Part shown: positions 17,614-25,308 of the stretch, in pieces
Position numbering within the stretch: the first letter of the stretch is position 1
Layout of the letters: each line of letters opens with the position of its first letter
Assembly: GCA_964567485.1 (NCBI GenBank)
Contig: CAZMMX010000012.1
Location: 1 to 64,000 of the forward strand
Direction of reading: 5' to 3'
Source: UBA1413 sp964567485
GTDB lineage: Bacteria; Bacteroidota; Bacteroidia; Bacteroidales; Prolixibacteraceae
Length of the DNA: 64,000 bases
The notes under the pieces: generated by a model
What the model was told of the DNA's origin: nothing
Database searches by the model: none
The model's input: only the letters and a program-made list of their open reading frames with translations
Program-made: the position numbers and the translations under genes

Positions 17614-20600
17614 TTAGAATTCAACATTTAAACTGAACCCCATCGACTTGGTCGGAGGAGACTGGAAGTATCCGCCGATACCAATTCTATTGTCGTTTTC
17701 GTTATTAAACTCAGGATCCGAGAAGTGATTGTCGGCAGGGAGCCAGGTTAACAGGTTTCTTCCGATAAATCCCAGGGAGACCTTCTTGAGGGGAGTTTTG
17801 CTGACCAGGCTGGCCGGCAACTCGTAACTGACGGCAAGTTCCCTGAGCTTAAGCGCTGTGGCATCTTTCACATAGTTGGACTTCACATCGTTATACACGT
17901 CGGTCCAGTAACTCTGACGACCATTGGCTGCGGGGATGTTTTTGTTTTCGACAAAAACGCCCGGACTGGTTTCGATGACCGAATTGGGGATGACGAAATC
18001 CTGCCTGTTGGCAGAAACGCTGGCCAGGGACCTTCCGGTGAATTCCATTTGATCAGAACCCTGTTCGTAATATTTGTGGCCGGTACGGTAATCAAAAGTA
18101 GCCGCCACAGAGATCCCCTTATAGGCTAGTCTGGTATTCAATCCGATAATGTAATCAGGAATGGTACTGCCCAGGTTGGCAAGAGCCGATTCAGTCAGGG
18201 GATGACCGCTGACAGGATCCACCACAATGCGTCCCTGGGGGTCACGCTTGTAAACATTGGCTTTAATCTGCGGGAATGCTTCTCCCACCACGGCATAAAT
18301 ACCATACTGTCCTGTGGTGGTCACGGCGACTTCATCCAACCCCTCATAGATCTCATTGACCACCGTCTCGTTGGAGGTGTAGTTGGCGCTGATGTCCCAC
18401 TGGAAATCTTTGGTCTTGAACACTGCCCCACCCAGGGTAATTTCAAGTCCCGTGCCCTGCAATTCACCGATGTTGGTGAGGAAGCCGGTGGCCCCGGAAG
18501 CCCGGGAAGGCGTGGTGTTGGTAATCAGGTCTGAGGTAATCGTATTAAACCAGGAAGCATCAATCCACATCCGGCTGTCAAAAAACCCCAGGTTCAAACC
18601 GATTTCCGTGGTGTTGATCTTTTCCTTGGTGATGTTGGCGTCAACCGCACTACCATCGAGGTAGAAACCGTTGATGGAACCAAAGGGAAATCCGGTCGCC
18701 TGATAATACTTCTCATTAATACGATACGGAGAAAGGTCATTGTAAACGGTCGAGTTACTGGCCGTAACCTTGGCATAGGAGAGGATGTTGTTGTTTTTCA
18801 GCCCTTCAAAGGCATCGGTCAGAACAAATGAAAGACCTACCGCCGGATAGAAATAGCTGTTGTTGCCCTTGGCCAGGGTAGAAGTCCAGTCATTACGTCC
18901 CGAGAAATTCAGGAAGAGGTAATTCCGGAATCCGAAGGTAAAATCGCCGTAGAATCCAAAATAGCGCTTCAGGGATTCATCTACCGATCCGTCGAGTTCT
19001 CCGGTTCCGTTGGAAATATCATAAAACCCCGGAATACTCAGGTTGTTGGCCCGCATGGTGCTTCCGCGATAATCTGTGGCATACACGGTACCTCCCAGAA
19101 TGGATTTCAGGGTAAAGTCATCCAGGAAGTTGAAATTCGCGGAAAAAAGGGCATCCCCGGTGTAAGTCTTGGTCTGGTATTCAGAATCTTCCACGAAGGA
19201 AGAAACGGCACCTGCCGAGGGCTGCAAATCAGAATTGTAGGTCTGGGCAGCACGCCAGTTCTTTCCGTTGCCCCATACATTGTTCAAACCTCCGCGTGCG
19301 GTGAAATTCAACCAGTCCAGAATGTCCCACGACAAGTTGAGGTTACCGATCACCCGGTTCGACTCGTCAATATTTCGGTTTGTTCCAATGGCCCAATAGG
19401 GGTTCTGATAATAGGCATTGTAGTAATTGTCGGCATATCCATAGCTCAGCGGGTTCTGCCAGTCTTTATAGGTGGCCAGCGGTATGTTGGCTGAGGTATT
19501 CAGAATAAACCAGTAAAGGGGCCTGTCCTGGTCGCCGATGGAACCACCGACCACATCGGTCTTGTCGGTAAAGAAGGAAGTACTGGCTGAAAGTTCAACT
19601 TTTCCCATCTTTTTACTGGCATTCAACCGGAATGTGTTGCGCTGGTACTTGTCATCCGGAACAATCCCGTCGGTACGCTGGTCCCCAATCGACATATAGT
19701 AACTGCTGTTTTCCGTACTTCCGCTCAGGTACACGGTATTATTAAAGGTATCCCCAGTCTCGAAGAAATGAAGGGCATTGTCCTTCACCGGAGCGTAAGG
19801 GACCATTTGGGTTTCGAGGCCGTAACCTTCCGGAAAGGTGGGACCAATCTGACGGAGTGTCCCATCAAAACGGGGACCCCAGTTGGTATTTTCCACTGCA
19901 TCATAAGCACCTTCCCAACCCGTTCCATATTCGCTCTGGAAATCGGGCATATAGGCCACCGTTTCAGCGGTATAGGAGGCATTGACGCCAACGGTGAATT
20001 TCTGTCCCTTCTGACCGGTCTTGGTCGTGACCAGAATAGCACCGTTACCGGCACTGGAACCATACAAGGCCGCAGCCGTGGCTCCTTTCAGAATGCTGAT
20101 GTCAGCAATATCACTGGGGTTCAGCGCATCAAAGGCTCCCTGGGAGGCAATGGATCCATCGATGACAATGAGCGCGGAGTTATCTCCGGAAATCGAACGC
20201 AACCCTCTTAAAAGGATCTGGCTCGTCGGATTCACCCCGTTGTTCTGGACATTAATCTGCAATCCGGCAACCTTTCCTGCCAGTGCGGAAGAAGCACGCG
20301 TGGGAGCAATCTTTAACAGTTCATCCTGATCTACTTTCTGGGTCTGGTAGGTAATTTCCCGCTTCTCCCTCTTAATACCCATAGCAGTCACCACCACTTC
20401 GTCAACACCGAAAGTGGCGGGATACATCAAAATTTTGAAATTCGTCTGGGTTCCCACCGGAATTTCCAAACTATTCATTCCCACAAATGAAAACATCAGG
20501 GTTTGTGCATTGGCCGGAATGCTCAGGGTAAATCCACCATCCATGTTGGTGACCGTCCCCAAAGTGGTTCCCTTGACCACCACAGATACACCGGGAATGG

Positions 20601-20709
20601 GCGCCCCGTCTTCCGAAGAAGTCACGGTTCCCGAAATCTCCCGGGTTTGTGCGAACAAGCCCTGCAGCCCAAATAGAATAAGGGCTAGTAACAGCGCAAC
20701 TTTTTTCAT
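17614..20709 (-). CDS. SusC/RagA-family TonB-linked outer-membrane protein
   Basis: This is a 1031-residue outer-membrane active transporter. It has a signal peptide (LLLALILFGLQGLFAQ), a CarboxypepD_reg-like domain (residues about 24-110), the SusC-specific block DEVVVTAMGIKREKREI, a plug (SALAGKVAGLQINVQ, ILLRGLRSISGDNSALIVID, KGATAAALYGSSAGNGAILV), and a large barrel ending in FSLNVEF. It heads a four-gene operon with a SusD and two lipoproteins. The upstream region holds a -7 element and a long leader with a palindrome resembling the sialic-acid operators at the other end of the window. Confidence 0.94.
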   Translation of the reverse strand: MKKVALLLALILFGLQGLFAQTREISGTVTSSEDGAPIPGVSVVVKGTTLGTVTNMDGGFTLSIPANAQTLMFSFVGMNSLEIPVGTQTNFKILMYPATFGVDEVVVTAMGIKREKREITYQTQKVDQDELLKIAPTRASSALAGKVAGLQINVQNNGVNPTSQILLRGLRSISGDNSALIVIDGSIASQGAFDALNPSDIADISILKGATAAALYGSSAGNGAILVTTKTGQKGQKFTVGVNASYTAETVAYMPDFQSEYGTGWEGAYDAVENTNWGPRFDGTLRQIGPTFPEGYGLETQMVPYAPVKDNALHFFETGDTFNNTVYLSGSTENSSYYMSIGDQRTDGIVPDDKYQRNTFRLNASKKMGKVELSASTSFFTDKTDVVGGSIGDQDRPLYWFILNTSANIPLATYKDWQNPLSYGYADNYYNAYYQNPYWAIGTNRNIDESNRVIGNLNLSWDILDWLNFTARGGLNNVWGNGKNWRAAQTYNSDLQPSAGAVSSFVEDSEYQTKTYTGDALFSANFNFLDDFTLKSILGGTVYATDYRGSTMRANNLSIPGFYDISNGTGELDGSVDESLKRYFGFYGDFTFGFRNYLFLNFSGRNDWTSTLAKGNNSYFYPAVGLSFVLTDAFEGLKNNNILSYAKVTASNSTVYNDLSPYRINEKYYQATGFPFGSINGFYLDGSAVDANITKEKINTTEIGLNLGFFDSRMWIDASWFNTITSDLITNTTPSRASGATGFLTNIGELQGTGLEITLGGAVFKTKDFQWDISANYTSNETVVNEIYEGLDEVAVTTTGQYGIYAVVGEAFPQIKANVYKRDPQGRIVVDPVSGHPLTESALANLGSTIPDYIIGLNTRLAYKGISVAATFDYRTGHKYYEQGSDQMEFTGRSLASVSANRQDFVIPNSVIETSPGVFVENKNIPAANGRQSYWTDVYNDVKSNYVKDATALKLRELAVSYELPASLVSKTPLKKVSLGFIGRNLLTWLPADNHFSDPEFNNENDNRIGIGGYFQSPPTKSMGFSLNVEF

Positions 20710-21051
20710 AGAGATAGTTTTAAGTTAATAAATGAAGTAATTAATAGTTCTGAGTTCTGCCCTACGCACGGTCATTCGGTATTTACTGTCTTTCTCCCCC
20801 TCTTATTCCCAGTTAATACCTCCGATATGTACGACATATAAGTTTGATTCGAATTTCATAATAAATCCCCAGGGCTACTTACGAAAATCAACCAACACAA
20901 ATGTAAAAAAAGAAATCCTACACTTCCAAGATAAATCTTAATTTTTTTTGACCTTTTTTAATCAATTTTAACAAATCGCAAGGCCATATTGGGGGGAATC
21001 AATAGGAATATTTTGTTAATCAGAAGTATCCTATTCTTTTTCAATGATTTA
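20710..21051 (-). promoter_or_regulatory. promoter and leader region of the SusC/SusD operon, with a palindrome
   Basis: On the minus strand TACATTTG (20905-20898) matches TAnnTTTG, with a TTG about 21 nt upstream (20929-20927). This predicts a leader of about 180 nt before susC. Inside that leader ATATGT-ACG-ACATAT (20825-20839) is a perfect dyad that agrees with 12 of 15 bases of the operator seen twice at the sialic acid locus. The rest, up to 21051, is AT-rich with no recognisable gene. Confidence 0.5.
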
Positions 21052-21768
21052 CTAGAGAAAATCGAGGAGTTCGTGTAGCCTGTTGATCCTGATCGTTTTC
21101 AATCCTTTTTTTTTCAGAATTTGCTTCTCCTCATCCGTGAAGCTGTTATCGGGCCATAAAGGGGCATAATGGACCTGGTCGATGCCGGCATTTAAAGCCC
21201 CGAGAACATCCACATCCCAGGAATCCCCGATCATCAGGCTCTCTTTTTTACGGGCGTTACACGATTTCAGGGCATGGCGGAATATTTCGGGGGAGGGTTT
21301 GGGAGCCTTGACTTCCTCAGAGATAAAAATACGCCCGAAATAATGGTTCAGTCCGCTGCTGGCCATCTTCTTAAACTGTACTTCGCTGAACCCGTTGGTA
21401 ATGATATGCAGATGATACTTTGGCGCCAGGATTCCCAGGACCTCCAGGGCCCCTTCGCACAGCCGGGTTTGCAAGGGCATCAGATCAAGATACAAGCGGT
21501 TAAAATCCCCGCCATCGACCCCTGAGATCCCCGTTTCTTCCAATGTGAGGTCAAAACGGGCCCGGGAGAGCTCCTGCTTCGTGATTCCGTTTTGGCGGTA
21601 CCGTTCCCACAAGCGGTCGTTGTGCCGGTTGTACACCTCATAAAACACGTCAAACCGGGTTTCATCGAGACCCAGCAGCCTGAATCCCTCCAGCATGGCC
21701 TGCCGCGAGTTACGGTGAAAATCCCACACCGTATTGTCGAGATCGAAAAAAAGATGACGGTACCGCAT
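21052..21768 (-). CDS. HAD-family hydrolase, YjjG-type nucleotidase
   Basis: This 238-residue HAD phosphatase resembles the YjjG group, which dephosphorylates non-canonical pyrimidine nucleotides. Motif I is FFDLDNTVWDF (nucleophile Asp and acid Asp), motif II is the Thr in LHIITNGFSEVQFKK, motif III is the Lys region KAPKPSPEIF, and motif IV is MIGDSWDVDVLGA. A helical C1 cap lies between motifs I and II (residues about 15-95). It is a single gene, divergent from the polyphosphate kinase. Substrate assignment is by family resemblance only. Confidence 0.87.
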   Translation of the reverse strand: MRYRHLFFDLDNTVWDFHRNSRQAMLEGFRLLGLDETRFDVFYEVYNRHNDRLWERYRQNGITKQELSRARFDLTLEETGISGVDGGDFNRLYLDLMPLQTRLCEGALEVLGILAPKYHLHIITNGFSEVQFKKMASSGLNHYFGRIFISEEVKAPKPSPEIFRHALKSCNARKKESLMIGDSWDVDVLGALNAGIDQVHYAPLWPDNSFTDEEKQILKKKGLKTIRINRLHELLDFL

Positions 21769-21971
21769 TCTAAAAAACCATTACCATTACTCTATATGCT
21801 CTGACCCTGGCCATTGCGGCTCACCGCGACCCACAGTAACCATATCTGCTGAACAACGGGGCCTGTCCCAAAGCCCCCCTGCCACGGCAGGCCAGGCACA
21901 CCCAAAGGTGGGGAAAAATGATGGGAAACCGAGAATTCGGAAACAAAAACATCACGGAACGGTTAATTTGA

Positions 21972-21979
21972 TAAATTTG
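21972..21979 (+). promoter_or_regulatory. -7 promoter element TAAATTTG
   Basis: TAAATTTG matches TAnnTTTG and ends 6 nt before the chosen ATG of the polyphosphate kinase gene, the same spacing as at the pseudouridine synthase gene (4094-4108). It implies a leaderless or nearly leaderless message. Confidence 0.45.
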
Positions 21980-21985
21980 AGGTTT

Positions 21986-24397
21986 ATGGCACCTATGAAT
22001 TCCGAAGAGTTATTTATCAACAGGGAGATCAGCTGGCTCTCCTTCAACGAGAGGGTTCTGCAGGAGGCTGAGGATCCCGCAACCCCGCTTTTCGAGCGGA
22101 TCAGGTTCATCGGTATTTTCTCCAACAACCTCGATGAGTTTTTCAGGGTCAGGGTGGCTACGGTGCGCCGCATGGTGGATTTCGGGCGTGACGAGGAGGC
22201 CCTGCTGGGGGAGATGACCCCGCGCGAACTCCACGACCAGATCCAGGAAATCGTCAGCCGCCAGCAACAAAAGGTGCTCCAGATCTTCACCGGCATCCTC
22301 GAAGAACTGCGGAAAGAAGACATCTACCTGATCAACGAGAAACAGCTCACCCACAAGCAGGGCGTGTTTGTCAGAAAATATTTCCAGCGTCGGGTACTTC
22401 CCAATCTGGTACCTATCATGTTGTCGAAGAAGAACTCCTTTCCTTACCTGCGTGACCGCTCGGTATACCTTGCCATCAAGCTGACAGGAGGGTCTGCAAC
22501 CGAAGATTTCGCCTATTCCCTGATCCGCATCCCCAGCCGGTCGGTTCCCCGATTTTTGGTCCTCCCCCCTTCAGGTTCTAAAAAATTCGTCATGTTTCTT
22601 GATGACGTGATCCGTTACTGCTTCGACGACCTTTTCTACTATTTCGATTATACCCGTTACGAGGCTTACACCATTAAAATTACCCGCGATGCCGAAATCG
22701 ACATCGACGACGACATTTCCAAGTCATTCATCGAAAAGATGGAGACCGGCCTGAAAAAGAGAAAGACCGGCAGGCCCGTAAGGCTCATCTACGACAGAGA
22801 GATGCCTGCCGACCTGCTCAAATTCATCCTCAAGAAGATGAAAATTGAAGAGGAGGAGAATGCCGTTCCCGGGGGGAAATACCACAACCACAAGGACTTC
22901 ATGGATTTTCCGGAAATCGGGAAGAAAAACCACTACTACTTGCGGCTGCCTCCCTTTAGGCACAAGGATCTCCCCCTGCACACCAGTATTCTGAAGGTTC
23001 TCCGGAAAAAGGATGTGATGTTGCACTATCCATACCAGATGTTTCTGCACTTCATCGATCTGTTGCGTGAGGCAGCCATCGACCCCCAGGTCGAGGAGAT
23101 TGGCATCACGCTGTACAGGGTAGCCTCCGATTCCAAGGTGGTAAATGCCCTGCTGAATGCCATCCGTAACGGGAAGAGTGTCACGGTGGTGATCGAGTTG
23201 CAGGCCCGTTTCGACGAGGAAGCCAACATTTTCTGGTCCAACAAGCTTCAGGAAGAAGGCGCCAATGTCATCAACGGCATTCCCGGACTGAAGGTACACA
23301 GTAAGCTACTCTGGATCAAAAGGCAGGAAGGTTCCGTTTATCGGAACTACGCCTATATCGGAACCGGCAATTTCAATGAAAGCACCGCCCGCATCTATGC
23401 CGACGAGGGGGTGATGACGTCCGACCCGCGGCTGGCCGATGAAGTTGCTAATGTCTTTGATTTTTTCAAACACAACTATAGGCACTTCGACTACAAACAC
23501 CTCATCGTCAGCCCTTTTGGCATGCGTCAGTTCTTCACAAAGATGATCAACCACGAAATCAAGCTGGCAAAAAAGGGAAAACCTGCCTGGATGATCCTGA
23601 AAATGAACAGCCTGATCGACCCCGACATGATGCGCAAGGTCTACGAAGCTTCCCAGGCGGGGGTGCAGGTCAAGCTCATCGTCCGCGGAATCTTCGGCAT
23701 GAAAACGGGCATCCCCGGCCTTAGCGACAATATTGAGGGATTCAGCATCGTCGACAAATATCTGGAGCACTCCCGTATTTTTGTCTTTGGCAATGATGGC
23801 GATGAACGCTATTTCATCAGTTCTGCCGACTGGATGCCGCGCAACCTCAACCGGCGCATCGAAGTGGCCATTCCCATTCTTGACCCCGATATCTGCACGG
23901 AACTCAGGGAAATGCTCCAGATCCAGTTACGCGACAATACCAAGGCCAGGATCCTCGATCCCGACCTCCGAAACCTCTACGACCGTAGTGATCCCGTCCA
24001 CAAATTCCGGGCACAGGAAGATTTTTACAATTTCATCAGCAAACAGCACCATGTCGTCATGAAGATCTATCATAACCCCCGCTGCGCCCACAGCCGTGCA
24101 GGACTCAAGTATATGGAAAAAAAGGGCTACGACCTGGAAATCCGCAAATACCTCACCGAGGGAATCACAGAGGAAGAGGTGCAGGAAATCCTCGACAAAA
24201 CAGGGAAGCAGCCGCTTGAGCTGGTCCGCACCCAGGAACCCCTCTACAAGGCGGAATTCAGAAACAGGGAGCTCACCCCCCGGGAATGGATAGAGGCGCT
24301 GGCCGCCCATCCGCAGCTCCTCCAGCGCCCCATTGTGGTCAACGGCGACAAAGCCGTCATAGCCAATCCGCCCGAAGAGATCGAAAAAATCCTCTGA
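21986..24397 (+). CDS. ppk1: polyphosphate kinase 1 fused to a C-terminal ArsC/Spx-like domain
   Basis: This is an 803-residue protein in one unbroken frame. Residues 1 to about 690 are PPK1, which reversibly makes polyphosphate from ATP. They include the N-terminal ELFINREISWLSFNERVLQE, the His-containing blocks GLKVHSKLLWIKR and YIGTGNFNESTARIYADEG, and SSADWMPRNLNRRIEVAIPI near the end. From residue 692 a complete ArsC-type thioredoxin-like domain follows: MKIYHNPRCAHSRAGLKYM with the reactive Cys, then PLELVRTQEPLYK and LLQRPIVVNGDKAVI. Such ArsC proteins are normally separate proteins of about 115 residues, and the domain's first Met is in frame. I chose the ATG at 21986 (MAPMNSEEL); 21995 is an alternative. 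Translation as one polypeptide is inferred. Confidence 0.9.
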   Translation: MAPMNSEELFINREISWLSFNERVLQEAEDPATPLFERIRFIGIFSNNLDEFFRVRVATVRRMVDFGRDEEALLGEMTPRELHDQIQEIVSRQQQKVLQIFTGILEELRKEDIYLINEKQLTHKQGVFVRKYFQRRVLPNLVPIMLSKKNSFPYLRDRSVYLAIKLTGGSATEDFAYSLIRIPSRSVPRFLVLPPSGSKKFVMFLDDVIRYCFDDLFYYFDYTRYEAYTIKITRDAEIDIDDDISKSFIEKMETGLKKRKTGRPVRLIYDREMPADLLKFILKKMKIEEEENAVPGGKYHNHKDFMDFPEIGKKNHYYLRLPPFRHKDLPLHTSILKVLRKKDVMLHYPYQMFLHFIDLLREAAIDPQVEEIGITLYRVASDSKVVNALLNAIRNGKSVTVVIELQARFDEEANIFWSNKLQEEGANVINGIPGLKVHSKLLWIKRQEGSVYRNYAYIGTGNFNESTARIYADEGVMTSDPRLADEVANVFDFFKHNYRHFDYKHLIVSPFGMRQFFTKMINHEIKLAKKGKPAWMILKMNSLIDPDMMRKVYEASQAGVQVKLIVRGIFGMKTGIPGLSDNIEGFSIVDKYLEHSRIFVFGNDGDERYFISSADWMPRNLNRRIEVAIPILDPDICTELREMLQIQLRDNTKARILDPDLRNLYDRSDPVHKFRAQEDFYNFISKQHHVVMKIYHNPRCAHSRAGLKYMEKKGYDLEIRKYLTEGITEEEVQEILDKTGKQPLELVRTQEPLYKAEFRNRELTPREWIEALAAHPQLLQRPIVVNGDKAVIANPPEEIEKIL

Positions 24398-24458
24398 TCT
24401 GAAGAATCGGCTGGCAAAATGTCAACCCCACATCAAAGAACTGCTCCAGGGACCAGGA

Positions 24459-25256
24459 TCATCTGATCTGAAGGGCGGTAATCTCCTGCTCGAGGCGTTT
24501 CAGGTCTCTGAGGGCCTGCGCCAGAGCGGCCGATTGTGCGAGGGCTCTTTTATCCCTCTCCTCCAGGAAAATGACATGACTGCTCTTTCTTCCCAGAAAG
24601 GCCATTTTCAGTTTTTGGTCACCATGGGAGGCAATGAAGGAGGCCACATCCCTTTCTCTTCCTTCCCTGAAGGTCACCCTTTCCCAGGTGACGCCCATGA
24701 AATTCCCATGGTAGATATCGGCACTTCCTGCAGCCACAGAATCGGTGAAGGCCTCCAGGTCGCCGTCGTAAACCCTGATCCGGTGATGGTTCAGCCGCTG
24801 GCTGCCATAGAACTGGCTGGTGAGTACCAGCTCCCCTGATGGGAGTACATCGGCCCTCAGCCAGGAACGCTGGAGATTCTCTTCAGGGATCTGCCGACGG
24901 TGGACATACCGTGAGGTGCGCTCAAACTCCCCGCGGGTCAGGATAAAGTCAGGCTCAAGACGGGCGACCGCGGCCCTGGCAGAATCCAGGGCCACCTGCT
25001 TACGCTGGTAAATATCCCAGTAGATCTCCCTGCGCAGATTCGTGGCGGCATTCACGGAATAGGCAGCCCGGGGATGCAGCGTGATGACCGAATCAATATG
25101 GAGAAGGGCGCCGGCAGTGTCACTGGTCTGCAACAACACCCTGGCCACCTTCAGCCGCGACGACGCCTTCTCCTCTTCCGAAGGTCCACAGGCGGTCACC
25201 ACCACCATCAACACACCCAATAATAAATATCCCGCTCTTGCAAATACCGCTCTCAT
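24459..25256 (-). CDS. lipoprotein of unknown function
   Basis: This 265-residue lipoprotein has lipobox VVTAC followed by GPSEEEK. The first third is helical and TPR-like (SRLKVARVLLQTSDTAGALL, SVITLHPRAAYSVNAATNLR). The middle is beta-rich and the end is a coiled-coil-like helix (SAALAQALRDLKRLEQEITAL). I do not recognise a family. An ATG at MRAVFARAG is chosen; the in-frame TTG seven codons upstream lies inside the TATTTTTG promoter element and cannot be the start. It is 34 bp upstream of the stop of the next receptor gene and in the same direction, but has its own promoter element. It is convergent with ppk1. Confidence 0.75.
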   Translation of the reverse strand: MRAVFARAGYLLLGVLMVVVTACGPSEEEKASSRLKVARVLLQTSDTAGALLHIDSVITLHPRAAYSVNAATNLRREIYWDIYQRKQVALDSARAAVARLEPDFILTRGEFERTSRYVHRRQIPEENLQRSWLRADVLPSGELVLTSQFYGSQRLNHHRIRVYDGDLEAFTDSVAAGSADIYHGNFMGVTWERVTFREGRERDVASFIASHGDQKLKMAFLGRKSSHVIFLEERDKRALAQSAALAQALRDLKRLEQEITALQIR

Positions 25257-25271
25257 CGCTCCCTTTTTCTG

Positions 25272-25279
25272 CAAAAATA
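25272..25279 (-). promoter_or_regulatory. -7 promoter element TATTTTTG of the lipoprotein gene
   Basis: On the minus strand TATTTTTG matches TAnnTTTG and ends 15 nt before the ATG at 25256. It decides the start codon, because the longer in-frame start would begin inside this element. Confidence 0.5.
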
Positions 25280-25308
25280 GGAATTTATCGCTCCTTTACC
25301 TCCGCTCA

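Noticed and set aside
24393..24480. Direct repeat TCTGATCTGAAG at both ends of the ppk1/lipoprotein convergent gap
   Set aside because: Only 12 bp, partly coding at both ends, with no other sign of an inserted element.
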